From Comamonadaceae bacterium (GTDB taxonomy: Bacteria > Pseudomonadota > Gammaproteobacteria > Burkholderiales > Burkholderiaceae_C): a stretch of DNA of 64,000 nucleotides. The notes beneath the pieces are model-generated. The model was given only the letters and a program-made list of their open reading frames with translations, had not been told where the DNA came from and ran no database searches. The stretch covers positions 1 through 64,000 of the forward strand of contig CANFOS010000016.1 in NCBI GenBank assembly GCA_947448735.1, read 5' to 3'. Positions within the stretch are counted from its first letter, which is position 1. Each line of letters starts with the position of its first letter. Both the position numbers and the translations under genes were made by a program. Of this stretch, positions 19,344 to 28,251 are shown piece by piece.

Positions 19344-21355
19344 CAGACGTCAATTTCTACGGCATCACCGTGTAGTTCCATCAGTTCGCGGCGCGCCGCG
19401 GCTTCGCCTTTGCCCATGAGTTTGGTGATCAAGACTTCGGTTTGCAAAAAACTCTGGTTGCCCAGTTGCACGGGCAACAGGCGGCGGGTGTCTGGATTGA
19501 GTGTGGTTTCCCACAATTGTTCCGCATTCATTTCACCCAAGCCCTTGAACCGGCTGATGCTCCAGGACGCCTCTTTGACGCCTTCTTTGCGTAACTTGTC
19601 AAGAATAGCTGTTAACTCACCGTCATCCAGCGCGTACGCCTTCGATGCCGGCTTTTTGCCCCGCGCTGGCGCGTCCACTCTGAACAGTGGCGGACGGGCA
19701 ACAAACACATGGCCAGCCTCAATCAGCTTGGGAAAGTGCCTGAAAAACAGCGTCAACAAAAGCACCTGAATGTGGGAGCCGTCGACATCTGCATCGCTCA
19801 ATATGCACACCTTGCCATAGCGCAAACCGCTCATGTCAGGGGAATCATCGGGCCCATGCGGGTCAACGCCAAGCGCCACGGCAATGTCGTGAATCTCGGT
19901 ATTGGCAAACAGTCGGTCGCGTTCAACCTCCCAGGTGTTCAGCACCTTGCCGCGCAGGGGCAATATGGCCTGGCTCTCCTTGTCGCGGCCCATTTTGGCG
20001 CTGCCGCCGGCTGAGTCACCCTCCACCAGAAACACCTCGTTGTGCGCCAAGTCCTTGCTTTCGCAGTCGGTCAGTTTGCCGGGCAACACGGCCACGCCAG
20101 AGCCTTTGCGCTTTTCAACCTTCTGGCCAGCTTTTTGACGGGTTTGGGCAGCGCGAATGGCCAGCTCGGCCAGTTTTTTGCCGTAGTCCACATGCTGGTT
20201 GAGCCACAGTTCAAGCGCCGGTCGCACATAGCTGGACACCAGCCGCACCGCGTCGCGGGAATTGAGGCGCTCCTTGATCTGCCCCTGAAACTGGGGGTCC
20301 AGCACCTTGGCGCTTAACACATAGCTGGCACGCGCAAACACGTCTTCGGGCAAAAGCTTGACGCCCTTGGGCAGCAGCGAATGCAGTTCAGTGAAGCTTT
20401 TGACAGCGGTAAACAGCCCGTCGCGCAGGCCGCTTTCATGTGTGCCGCCCGCGCTGGTCGGGATCAGATTGACGTAGCTTTCGCGCACCGGCTGGCCGTC
20501 TTCGGTAAAAGCCACGCACCAGTCGGCGCCCTCGCCCTCGGCAAAGGTTTCGTGCGATGCATCGGCAAAGCCCTTGCCCTCGAACATCGGAATGACCAGG
20601 TCGCCGTTGAGTGTTTGGGCCAGGTAGTCGTGCAGGCCGCCCTTGTACAGCCAGGTTTGGCTGTCTCTGGTTTTCTCGACCATTAACGTGACAGACACGC
20701 CGGGCATCAGCACCGCCTTGCTGCGCAGCAAATGCGTCAGCTCATGGATGGGCAACGCTGAGGATTCGAAATACTTGGCATCGGGCCAGGCGCGTACCGA
20801 GGTGCCTGATTTGCGGTCGCCCTCGACGGCTGCATCAAACTTGCGCAGGTGCAACTTTTCGATCACGTCGCCGCCCGAAAACACCAGTTTGGCAACCATG
20901 CCTTCACGGTAAGACGTGACCTCCAGCCGCTTGGACAACGCATTGGTCACACTGACGCCCACGCCATGCAAACCGCCTGAAAAGCTGTAGGCACCACCCT
21001 TGCCCTTGTCAAACTTGCCACCCGCATGCAGCCGGGTAAAGACCAGTTCCACCACCGGCGCTTTTTCTTCGGGGTGCAAACCGTACGGAATGCCGCGGCC
21101 ATCGTCGTCGACACTGACCGAACCATCGGTGTGCAGCGTGACTTTGAGTTTTTTGCCGTAGCCAGCCAGCGCTTCGTCGGCCGAGTTGTCCAGCACTTCC
21201 TGAATGATGTGCAGGGGGTTGTCGGTGCGGGTGTACATGCCCGGCCGCTGCTTGACGGGCTCCAGGCCTTTGAGCACGCGGATGGAGCTTTCGGAGTATT
21301 CAGGCACTGCCGCTGCTGAAACGGCCGATGAAACGAAAGAGGGTTTGGATGCCAT
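19343..21355 (-). CDS. parE: DNA topoisomerase IV subunit B
   Basis: ParE (670 residues) is the ATPase subunit that drives strand passage by ParC. The GHKL ATPase domain is N-terminal (EVLDNSADEALAG, then DDDGRGIPYG and GGLHGVGVSVTNALS). The transducer domain is central, and the Toprim domain has EGDSAGG and DADVDGSHIQ. The C-terminus ends in the usual RRELMELHG region. Length and motifs identify ParE rather than GyrB, which is longer in proteobacteria. A LexA-like site lies 48 bp upstream of the start. Confidence 0.97.
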   Translation of the reverse strand: MASKPSFVSSAVSAAAVPEYSESSIRVLKGLEPVKQRPGMYTRTDNPLHIIQEVLDNSADEALAGYGKKLKVTLHTDGSVSVDDDGRGIPYGLHPEEKAPVVELVFTRLHAGGKFDKGKGGAYSFSGGLHGVGVSVTNALSKRLEVTSYREGMVAKLVFSGGDVIEKLHLRKFDAAVEGDRKSGTSVRAWPDAKYFESSALPIHELTHLLRSKAVLMPGVSVTLMVEKTRDSQTWLYKGGLHDYLAQTLNGDLVIPMFEGKGFADASHETFAEGEGADWCVAFTEDGQPVRESYVNLIPTSAGGTHESGLRDGLFTAVKSFTELHSLLPKGVKLLPEDVFARASYVLSAKVLDPQFQGQIKERLNSRDAVRLVSSYVRPALELWLNQHVDYGKKLAELAIRAAQTRQKAGQKVEKRKGSGVAVLPGKLTDCESKDLAHNEVFLVEGDSAGGSAKMGRDKESQAILPLRGKVLNTWEVERDRLFANTEIHDIAVALGVDPHGPDDSPDMSGLRYGKVCILSDADVDGSHIQVLLLTLFFRHFPKLIEAGHVFVARPPLFRVDAPARGKKPASKAYALDDGELTAILDKLRKEGVKEASWSISRFKGLGEMNAEQLWETTLNPDTRRLLPVQLGNQSFLQTEVLITKLMGKGEAAARRELMELHGDAVEIDV

Positions 21356-21402
21356 AGGTGGTCAGTATTTTCGCGCCATTGTAGATGGGAATCAAATCCA
21401 AA

Positions 21403-21418
21403 CTGTATAAATAAACAG
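21403..21418 (+). promoter_or_regulatory. LexA-like (SOS) box between parE and an MFS gene
   Basis: CTGTATAAATAAACAG fits the proteobacterial LexA consensus CTGT-N8-ACAG with an AT-rich centre. It is 48 bp upstream of parE and 65 bp upstream of the divergent MFS gene. The match is by eye; the site could regulate either gene or neither. Confidence 0.45.
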
Positions 21419-21482
21419 CCCTCAGGTGCAGCCAGTTTGGGGAGTGACCGCAGCCATCCGGCGGCACAGTTAAAGTCAGGGC

Positions 21483-22724
21483 ATGACTTCAGACACGACA
21501 AACCCACCCAAAAAACTCTCGACGGCCCAAGTTCTGGCCTGCGGCGCTGCCATCGTGACCCTGTCCGTGGGCATTCGCCACGGCTTTGGCCTGTGGCTGC
21601 AACCCATCACCCAAGCCCAGGGCTGGACGCGGGAAACCTTTGCATTTGCCATCGCCATTCAAAATCTCTCCTGGGGCGTTTGCGGCATTTTTGCCGGCAT
21701 GCTGGCAGACAGACTGGGCGCCTTCAAGGTTCTGCTGGGCGGCACCGTGCTTTATTCCTTGGGTCTGGCAGGCATGGCGTTGTCGCCGACAGGCTTTACT
21801 TTCACGCTGACGACGGGTGTGCTGATTGGCGCGGCGCAGGCGGGGACGACCTACGCGGTGATTTACGGCGTCATCGGCCGCAATATTTCTGCTGAAAAGC
21901 GCTCATGGGCGATGGGCGTTGCGGCAGCTGCGGGCTCTTTCGGCCAGTTTTTGATGGTGCCGTTTGAAAGTTTTTTGATCAGCAGCATCGGCTGGCAGCA
22001 GGCGCTGTTGATTCTGGCGGCTGCGGTGCTGCTGATCATGCCGCTGGCGCTGGGCCTGCGGGAGCGCAGCTTTTCAGGCGGGCAAGCCCCCAAGCGCGAC
22101 CAAACCATCGTCCAGGCACTGCGTGAAGCCTTCAAATACCCCAGCTTTCAGCTGCTGATGGCGGGCTATTTTGTTTGCGGCTTTCAGGTCGTGTTTATTG
22201 GCGTGCACATGCCGAGCTACCTCAAAGACAAAGGCCTGTCGCCCCAGGTGGCGGGCTACGCGCTGGCGCTGATTGGCCTGTTCAACGTGTTTGGTACCTA
22301 TGCGGCAGGTGCGCTAGGCCAGCGCATGGCCAAAAAGAACATCCTGGCCTTTATTTACTTTGCCCGAGCGGTGGTGATTGGCGTGTTTATTGCCGCGCCT
22401 CTCACCCCCATGAGTGTGTACATTTTTTCCTGTTTCATGGGCATGCTGTGGCTGTCTACCGTGCCACCCACCAACGCATCTGTAGCGCAGATTTTTGGCG
22501 TGGCGCATTTGTCCATGCTCAGCGGTTTTGTGTTTTTCAGCCACCAGATTGGTTCTTTTATGGGTGTCTGGCTAGGCGGCGTGCTGTACGACAAGACCGG
22601 CAGCTATGACATCGTCTGGTACATCACGATTGCGCTCGGTGTGTTTGCCGGTTTGATCAACCTGCCGGTGCGTGAAGCGCCAATTTCTCGCCCGAACCTT
22701 GGGCAACAGCCGCAAAGTGCCTGA
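21483..22724 (+). CDS. MFS transporter (OFA / monocarboxylate-porter-like)
   Basis: This 413-residue inner membrane protein has about 12 predicted helices, an MFS loop motif after helix 2 (GMLADRLGAFKVL) and a short hydrophilic N-terminus. RHGFGLWLQPI and WTRETFAFAIAIQNL resemble the oxalate/formate-antiporter and monocarboxylate-porter branch, so an organic anion is a likely substrate, though nothing in the context names it. AGGG sits just before the ATG. It is divergent from parE, with a LexA-like box between them. The next gene starts one base after its stop. Confidence 0.85.
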   Translation: MTSDTTNPPKKLSTAQVLACGAAIVTLSVGIRHGFGLWLQPITQAQGWTRETFAFAIAIQNLSWGVCGIFAGMLADRLGAFKVLLGGTVLYSLGLAGMALSPTGFTFTLTTGVLIGAAQAGTTYAVIYGVIGRNISAEKRSWAMGVAAAAGSFGQFLMVPFESFLISSIGWQQALLILAAAVLLIMPLALGLRERSFSGGQAPKRDQTIVQALREAFKYPSFQLLMAGYFVCGFQVVFIGVHMPSYLKDKGLSPQVAGYALALIGLFNVFGTYAAGALGQRMAKKNILAFIYFARAVVIGVFIAAPLTPMSVYIFSCFMGMLWLSTVPPTNASVAQIFGVAHLSMLSGFVFFSHQIGSFMGVWLGGVLYDKTGSYDIVWYITIALGVFAGLINLPVREAPISRPNLGQQPQSA

Positions 22725-22725
22725 C

Positions 22726-22857
22726 GTGAAGCGCCAGCGCCTGACCCGGATCAGCGCCTGGCTGGCTGCTAGCGCCGTGCTGCTTGGCGTGTTTGCGATG
22801 TACCTGCAGCCAGACTTTTTGGTGGTGCTCGCCAATCAGGTCTGGGCCTGTTTTTAG
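22726..22857 (+). CDS. Small single-pass membrane protein
   Basis: The GTG at 22726 begins a 43-residue protein: a basic N-terminus (KRQRLTR), one hydrophobic helix (AWLAASAVLLGVFAMYL) and a C-terminus ending QVWACF. It begins one base after the MFS stop, so it is probably co-translated. Similar tiny proteins seem familiar to me from related genomes, but I know no function. Longer in-frame starts would lie inside the MFS gene. Confidence 0.55.
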   Translation: MKRQRLTRISAWLAASAVLLGVFAMYLQPDFLVVLANQVWACF

Positions 22858-22878
22858 TACTTTTTAGGCATTTTCAGG

Positions 22879-22933
22879 CCTTTGTAACCCGAAACCCAAT
22901 CATTACATGCGTTGACAGCTATGAAAATAATAG
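22879..22933 (+). repeat. Dispersed repeat (copy 4) overlapping the SDR start
   Basis: It reads ACCCAATCATTACATGCG, then GACAGCTATGAAAATAATAG. The SDR start codon (22921) lies inside it, so the repeat appears to provide the leader and the first codons of that gene. Confidence 0.5.
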
Positions 22934-23733
22934 TAATTACTGGCGCGTCCGACGGCATAGGTGCAGAAATGGCGCGGCAACTGGCCAAGCGCCACGGCGC
23001 CCAACTGGGACTGGTGCTGGCGGCCAGAAACGAGGCGCGGCTGGCGGAGGTGGCCAGCCAGTGCGGCGCTTTCGGCGTTCAAACGCTGGTGGTGCCCACG
23101 GATGTCTCGCTGGAGCCTGCCTGCCGCGCCCTGATCGCTCTGGCCATGGCGCGGTTTGGCCGGATCGATGCGCTGATCAACAACGCGGGCATATCGGCAC
23201 AGGCGCTGTTCGGTGATGTCAAAGGCGATGACCTCGGCTGGTACGAGCAGTTGATGCGCATCAATTTGTGGGGCAGCGTGTGGTGTACCCACGCTGCGCT
23301 GCCGTACCTTAAGCAAAGCCGGGGCAGCATCGTGGCGGTATCCAGCTTGGCCGGCTTGTTTGGCGTACCAGGGCGCACCGCCTACAGTGCCAGTAAATTT
23401 GCCATGACAGGTTTTTTTGAAGCGCTGCGCGCCGAGCTGAAAAGCGCTGGTGTCAGCGTGACAACCGCCTACCCCGGCGTGGTGGCCACGAAAATCCGCC
23501 ACCACGGCCTGAACGCAGCCGGTCAGGCAGCCGGCTCCAGCGGCCTGAAAGAGGACAAGGCCATGTCGGTGGAAGAATGTGCGCGTTTGATCTTGGACGG
23601 CATGGACGCACGTCAACGCGATGTGGTGATGTCTGCCAAAGGCAAGCTGGGTCGCTGGCTCAAGCTGCTCGCCCCAGCATGGGTCGAAGCCATGGCGCTG
23701 AATGCGCTCAAAGATGAGGTCAAGCCATCTTGA
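22921..23733 (+). CDS. Short-chain dehydrogenase/reductase
   Basis: This is a 270-residue SDR with the cofactor motif TGASDGIGAE (residues 7-16), NNAG at 87-90, catalytic Ser near 142 and YSASK (Tyr155, Lys159). It is a classical cytosolic NAD(P)-dependent oxidoreductase of unknown substrate. I chose ATG 22921 because the glycine-rich loop then begins at the normal distance; a TTG three codons upstream is possible. No Shine-Dalgarno is visible, and the start sits in a dispersed repeat. Its stop overlaps the start of the methyltransferase gene (TTGA), so the two are coupled. Confidence 0.88.
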   Translation: MKIIVITGASDGIGAEMARQLAKRHGAQLGLVLAARNEARLAEVASQCGAFGVQTLVVPTDVSLEPACRALIALAMARFGRIDALINNAGISAQALFGDVKGDDLGWYEQLMRINLWGSVWCTHAALPYLKQSRGSIVAVSSLAGLFGVPGRTAYSASKFAMTGFFEALRAELKSAGVSVTTAYPGVVATKIRHHGLNAAGQAAGSSGLKEDKAMSVEECARLILDGMDARQRDVVMSAKGKLGRWLKLLAPAWVEAMALNALKDEVKPS

Positions 23734-24308
23734 GCGCCGACTTGCCACACGGCACAGAGCCGCCGTCAGACTGGGTCAAGCGCTGGTCGCATCTGGTCCA
23801 AGCGCAGGGCACGGTGCTGGACGTGGCTTGCGGCCATGGCCGCCATGCCTGGTGGTTTTACGGTTTGAATCACAGGCTGACACTTGTCGACCGATCGCAG
23901 TCAGCGATGGATGCCATCGCGATTGCGGCGCCGGCCTGCGATAAGGTGGTGGCCGATATTGAAAATGGCCCCTGGCCCTTGACGGGCCGGCAGTTTGATG
24001 CGGTGGTCGTGACGAACTATCTGTGGCGCCCCTTGATGCCGACACTGCTGGCCAGCCTGGCCCCGGGCGGGGTGCTGATTTACGAGACTTTTACAGTGGG
24101 CAACGAAACCGTGGGCAAACCATCGCGTTCGGATTTTTTATTGCAGCCCGGCGAGCTGTTGCAAGTTTGCAAGCAGTTGCGAGTAGTGGCCTTTGAAGAC
24201 GGCTTTGTCCAGAGCGCCGGCAACACATCGCAGCGTTTTGTCCAGCGCATCGTGGCCATTCGTCAAGATGCTGTCAAAACCCCTCCTACCCGCTATCTGC
24301 TGACCTAG
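23730..24308 (+). CDS. Class I SAM-dependent methyltransferase
   Basis: This 192-residue protein has the SAM-binding motif LDVACGHGRHAW and the acidic residue ending strand 2 (LTLVDRS). Motif post-II (FDAVVVTNYLWRP) and LAPGGVLIYETF follow. It belongs to the TehB/UbiE-like superfamily; the acceptor cannot be read from the sequence. The likely TTG start overlaps the SDR stop by 3 bases, and there is no ATG that keeps motif I. The pairing with an SDR suggests a shared pathway, but this is inference. Confidence 0.85.
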   Translation: MSADLPHGTEPPSDWVKRWSHLVQAQGTVLDVACGHGRHAWWFYGLNHRLTLVDRSQSAMDAIAIAAPACDKVVADIENGPWPLTGRQFDAVVVTNYLWRPLMPTLLASLAPGGVLIYETFTVGNETVGKPSRSDFLLQPGELLQVCKQLRVVAFEDGFVQSAGNTSQRFVQRIVAIRQDAVKTPPTRYLLT

Positions 24309-24377
24309 CGGCGGCATCCTGACTAGGTAGAATGTGCCTTTGCTTTTACTGTTCTGCACAGACGATCCCTTCAAGAC

Positions 24378-25262
24378 ATGAAACCAATCACAGGCAGCAT
24401 TGTTGCTTTGGCAACGCCCTTACACCCTGACGGCAGCGTAGACTACCCGACGCTGCGCAAGCTGGTGGACTGGCATGTGCTTGAGGGCACCGACTGCATT
24501 GGCGTGGTCGGCACCACCGGCGAGTCACCCACTGTCAATGTAGAAGAACATTGCGAGATCATTCGCGTGGCGGTCGAGCAAGCCAACAAACGGGTTCCCA
24601 TCATGGCAGGTTGCGGTGCCAATTCAACCGCCGAGGCGATTGAGCTGGCACGATTTGCCAGAGGCGTTGGTGCTGATTGCCAATTGCAAGTGGTGCCCTA
24701 CTACAACAAACCCACACAAGAGGGCCAGTACCAGCATTTCAAGGCCATTGCAGAAGCCACAGGTGATTTGCCCTGCGTGCTCTACAACGTACCTGGCCGC
24801 ACCGTCGCTGATATGCAGCACGCGACCGTCATGCGGCTGGCCCAGGTGCCCGGCATTGTGGGGATCAAAGAAGCGACCGGTAATATCGAACGAGCGCAGT
24901 GGTTGATCAAAGAAGCCCCCCAGGGCTTTGCTGTGTATTCGGGCGATGATCCGACCGCTGTTGCCCTCATGCTCTGCGGCGGCCAAGGCAATATCAGCGT
25001 CACGGCCAATGTGGCCCCCCGGCTGATGCATGAGCTGTGCATGGCTGCATTAGCGGGTGACACCAAAAAAGCCATGCAGCTCCAGATGACGTTGTTGCCC
25101 CTGCACAAACATCTGTTTGTGGAGGCCAACCCGATTCCGGTCAAATGGGCGATGGCACGCATGGGACTGTGCGGCCCGACACTGCGCCTGCCCATGACCC
25201 CGCTTGAAGCGTCGAACGAAGCCACTGTTGAAGGCGCGCTGCGCGCCTGCAAGCTGATCTGA
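24378..25262 (+). CDS. dapA: 4-hydroxy-tetrahydrodipicolinate synthase
   Basis: DapA (294 residues) condenses pyruvate with aspartate semialdehyde in the lysine and diaminopimelate pathway. It is a TIM barrel with [17 protein letters not shown], Tyr136 in LYNVPGRT and the Schiff-base Lys164 in GIKEATGN. Length and motifs are typical. It lies 20 bp upstream of bamC in the dapA-bamC order known from many proteobacteria, including E. coli. Confidence 0.97.
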   Translation: MKPITGSIVALATPLHPDGSVDYPTLRKLVDWHVLEGTDCIGVVGTTGESPTVNVEEHCEIIRVAVEQANKRVPIMAGCGANSTAEAIELARFARGVGADCQLQVVPYYNKPTQEGQYQHFKAIAEATGDLPCVLYNVPGRTVADMQHATVMRLAQVPGIVGIKEATGNIERAQWLIKEAPQGFAVYSGDDPTAVALMLCGGQGNISVTANVAPRLMHELCMAALAGDTKKAMQLQMTLLPLHKHLFVEANPIPVKWAMARMGLCGPTLRLPMTPLEASNEATVEGALRACKLI

Positions 25263-25282
25263 TTTTTAAGGACCACCACGTG

Positions 25283-26425
25283 ATGACTTTGCTCCAGCGC
25301 ACATCAAGCCACCTTTTTGCCTTCACACTGGCGGCCACAGGGCTCATGCTGACGGGTTGCTCGACGGTCGGTGATCTGATGCAAGGCGACAAGATCGACT
25401 ACAAGTCCAGCGGAAAAGCGGGCCCTTCGCTGGATGTTCCCCCTGACCTGAACCAGCTAAGCCGTGACACCCGCTACGTGGTGCCCGGTGCGGCAGTCAG
25501 CGCCAGTGCCTATCAGGTCGGACAAGGCACGCAGACCGTTCCTGTAGCGGCAACCGTTGTCGGTGATGTCCGCATAGAGCGGGCCGGCAACCAGCGCTGG
25601 CTGGTCGTCAACCGACCTGCCGATACGCTCTGGACACCCGTGCGCGACTTCTGGCTGGAGGGTGGCTTTTTGCTAGCGCTGGATCAAGAGAACCTGGGCA
25701 TCATGGAAACCGACTTTGCAGAAAATCGGGCAAAAATTCCACAGGATTTCATCCGGTCCACGATTGGCAAGGTCTTTGACGGTTTGTATTCGACCGGAGA
25801 GCGCGACAAATTTCGTACCCGTCTGGAGCGCAATGCGGCCGGTGGCACCGAGATTTACATCAGCCACCGGGGCATGGTCGAAACAGTGAATGTGCGCAGC
25901 GGTACGGGCGGCAATAGTCCTCAATCGGGTGGCGACACCATCTGGCAACCACGCCCCGCTGACCCGGAGCTCGAAGCCGAGTTTTTGCGCCGCTTGATGG
26001 TGAAACTGGGTGTTTCACAAGAGCAATCCAAAGCCCTGATCGCCTCTGGTGCACAACGAACCATTTCCCGCATCGGCAATGTCAATGGTTCTCCAGTGGT
26101 GCAAATCGACGAGGGCTTTGACCGTGCCTGGCGACGTGTTGGCTTGAGCCTGGACAGAACCGGCTTTACGGTGGAAGACCGCGACCGGGCCCAAGGCACC
26201 TACTTTGTCCGTTATGTAGACATCACATCCGATAAGAAAGAACCCGGATTTTTGTCCAAGCTTTTCAGCAGTGTGACACCCGCAGCACCGCCCCTGAAGT
26301 ACCGCATCGCCGTCAAGAGCCAGGGCGAGGCAACGGTGGTTTCAGTCCTGAATGCACAAGGGGTTCCTGAAAGCTCAGCCAACGCGCAGCGCATCGTTCA
26401 GGTCATCGCAGACGACCTGAAATAA
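25283..26425 (+). CDS. bamC: Outer membrane assembly lipoprotein BamC
   Basis: This 380-residue lipoprotein is an accessory part of the BAM outer-membrane-protein insertion complex. It has a signal peptide with lipobox LTGC, then the unstructured BamC N-terminus (KIDYKSS, LDVPPDL) that binds BamD, and two helix-grip domains (for example WQPRPADPELEAEFLRRLM). AAGGA precedes the ATG; a GTG one codon earlier is an alternative. The position after dapA supports the call. Confidence 0.93.
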   Translation: MTLLQRTSSHLFAFTLAATGLMLTGCSTVGDLMQGDKIDYKSSGKAGPSLDVPPDLNQLSRDTRYVVPGAAVSASAYQVGQGTQTVPVAATVVGDVRIERAGNQRWLVVNRPADTLWTPVRDFWLEGGFLLALDQENLGIMETDFAENRAKIPQDFIRSTIGKVFDGLYSTGERDKFRTRLERNAAGGTEIYISHRGMVETVNVRSGTGGNSPQSGGDTIWQPRPADPELEAEFLRRLMVKLGVSQEQSKALIASGAQRTISRIGNVNGSPVVQIDEGFDRAWRRVGLSLDRTGFTVEDRDRAQGTYFVRYVDITSDKKEPGFLSKLFSSVTPAAPPLKYRIAVKSQGEATVVSVLNAQGVPESSANAQRIVQVIADDLK

Positions 26426-26436
26426 GGAAAAGCTGG

Positions 26437-27204
26437 TTGCGCTTCAAAAATCTGGGCAGCGGCAGCACAGGCAATGCAACCGTTGTTGAGACAACGGGCA
26501 ACCAGCCACTGCGGCTGCTGGTGGATTGCGGTTTTGGGCTGAAGCAACTCGCAGACAGGCTGGCCCACGCCCATCTGTCTTCCAGCGACATTGACGCCAT
26601 TTTCATTACCCACGAGCACGGCGATCATATCGGCTGCGCCACTGCTCTGGCCTTGCGGCACAGCATACCTGTGTGGATGAGTCAGGGCACTTACGAAGCC
26701 GTTTCATCGCCTGACCTGAAGGGCCTCCTGAGAATCGCCAAGGATTCTGAAGTCATCCATCTGGGAGACCTGCAAGTCATGCCTTTTACCGTGCCGCACG
26801 ATGCCAGAGAGCCGCTGCAACTGACCTGCCAGCAAGGCAGCGACAAGCTGGGCGTGTTGACCGATCTTGGCCACGCCACAGCCCATGTGATTCGTCATTT
26901 GCAGCATTGCCACGCGCTGGTTCTGGAATGCAACCACGACACAGAACTGCTGGATAACTCAAGCTACCCCATTTTTTTGAAAAAACGTGTAGGTGGCCCC
27001 TACGGTCACCTGTCAAATACAGCGGCGGCCGAGATCGCCGCGCTGAGCAGGCATCCTGCCCTCAGGCGGGTGGTGGCAGCGCACCTGAGCCAGCAAAACA
27101 ACCGGCCAGAGCTGGCAGTCAGCTGCCTGGGTCAGGTGCTGGCGTCCGCAACAGAAATCACTGTGGCGACAGCCGAGGCGGGAGCCGACTGGATGAGCGT
27201 GTAG
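26437..27204 (+). CDS. MBL-fold metallo-hydrolase (YycJ-like)
   Basis: This 255-residue protein of the metallo-beta-lactamase fold has the metal motif THEHGDHIG, later ligands in LTDLGHAT, LECNHD and AHLSQQN, and an N-terminal FKNLGSGSTGN strand. It resembles the YycJ/WalJ and ElaC-like nuclease branch, so a phosphodiesterase or nuclease role is plausible but unproven. The start is TTG 26437, preceded by AAGGAAAAG, 11 bp after bamC; no ATG precedes the conserved N-terminal strand. It is followed by a terminator. Confidence 0.88.
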   Translation: MRFKNLGSGSTGNATVVETTGNQPLRLLVDCGFGLKQLADRLAHAHLSSSDIDAIFITHEHGDHIGCATALALRHSIPVWMSQGTYEAVSSPDLKGLLRIAKDSEVIHLGDLQVMPFTVPHDAREPLQLTCQQGSDKLGVLTDLGHATAHVIRHLQHCHALVLECNHDTELLDNSSYPIFLKKRVGGPYGHLSNTAAAEIAALSRHPALRRVVAAHLSQQNNRPELAVSCLGQVLASATEITVATAEAGADWMSV

Positions 27205-27234
27205 TCAACCGGAGCGTCTGGAAACGACAGGCGT

Positions 27235-27261
27235 AAAAAAGCCGCCCGGAGGCGGCTTTTT
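27235..27261. terminator. Bidirectional intrinsic terminator
   Basis: The hairpin GCCGCC-CGGA-GGCGGC is flanked by six A on the left and five T on the right. It can end the plus-strand dapA-bamC-MBL unit and the minus-strand lipoprotein gene. Confidence 0.9.
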
Positions 27262-27277
27262 GGGAGACCTTGAAGAA

Positions 27278-27532
27278 TTACTTCTTGACAGCGTCTTTGG
27301 CTGCGTCAGCTGCTTTTTTGGCAGCGTCGCCAGCGGCATCCATTGCGCCGGTAGCAGCAGAAGCTGGAGCAGAAGCTGCAGGCGCAGCAGCAGATGCGGC
27401 ATCAGCAGGCGCTGGTGCAGGAGCTGGTGCAGCCACAGGAGCTGGTGCAGGAGCTGGAGCTTCTTCTTTTTTACCGCAAGCAGCCAGGGCAAAGGCAGCA
27501 ACCAGGGCGGCCAAAACGAGAGATTTGTTCAT
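27278..27532 (-). CDS. Small Ala/Pro-rich lipoprotein
   Basis: The 84-residue protein starts at ATG 27532 behind AAGGATAG. It has a lipoprotein signal peptide (LVLAALVAAFALAAC, Cys at the lipobox), then GKKEE, a run of Ala-Pro repeats and an Ala/Lys-rich helix (AAKKAADAAKDAVKK). It is low complexity and probably spans periplasmic space or binds peptidoglycan. No specific function is evident. It ends into the shared terminator. Confidence 0.8.
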   Translation of the reverse strand: MNKSLVLAALVAAFALAACGKKEEAPAPAPAPVAAPAPAPAPADAASAAAPAASAPASAATGAMDAAGDAAKKAADAAKDAVKK

Positions 27533-27728
27533 TTCACTATCCTTAAAATTAAAAAGAAAACAATTTCCGGAAATTGTCAAAGGCGTGCCAGCTAAAAGCT
27601 AATCGGCAACTGTTTGACCAGACAAAAGGACTCGAGCTCTTGTGTCCAGCTTAAGATTATAGCCCGGATTAACGACATCAAAAAGAGCTGCAAAGCCACC
27701 AAATCAGTCTGTGAGCTGAGGCGCCATC

Positions 27729-28223
27729 CTACAAACCCAGGGTTGTCGCCGCAAAAGAAGGTGAGCTCAGCCTCAAGCATTCGTCCAGCCGCTCTTTCAA
27801 GGCGACTTTTCGCACAGGCTCGCTGCCGCACACCCCGCTACAGCGGGTCAGGTCCAGCGTCTGAAACACCCAGACCGGGCTCCACAATGCGCTGGGCATG
27901 TCGTCGTCCGACAGGGCTGCGTTGGCCCGGCACTCCACCAGATGAGCCCAAGTTCGCCTCCAGCTGACAAAACGGGCGTGCTTGCGCACGACTTCGTTGT
28001 AGTTTTTGGCCAGCATGGTCAGTTTGCGACCAGATTTTGACCAGTCCTGCAACGATTGCGCAACAGCGCGTTCGCCCAGGGGCCAGGTTTCAAAGGTGCT
28101 GTCGCACATGATGATCTCGCGCCAGCCCTGAGCTGCTGCGGCCGCAAAAGCACCCCGAACCAGCTCTGCCAATTCTGCTGGCCCGCCGAAGCGCCCTTGC
28201 GGCAAAGTGGCTGAAGTATCCAT
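27729..28223 (-). CDS. Conserved-looking protein of unknown function downstream of roxA
   Basis: The 164-residue frame starts at ATG 28223, 28 bp after roxA on the same strand. Features include REIIMCDSTFETWPLGE, a basic middle (NYNEVVRKHARFVSWRRTW) and an acidic DDDMPSALWSP stretch. The fold is not recognised; the CDSTF...W pattern vaguely recalls phospholipase-D-like proteins, but no HKD motif is present. Probably soluble. The neighbour suggests co-expression with the ribosomal oxygenase. Confidence 0.7.
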   Translation of the reverse strand: MDTSATLPQGRFGGPAELAELVRGAFAAAAAQGWREIIMCDSTFETWPLGERAVAQSLQDWSKSGRKLTMLAKNYNEVVRKHARFVSWRRTWAHLVECRANAALSDDDMPSALWSPVWVFQTLDLTRCSGVCGSEPVRKVALKERLDECLRLSSPSFAATTLGL

Positions 28224-28251
28224 GCTGGCTTTGGTTGTTGTCACCAGATGG

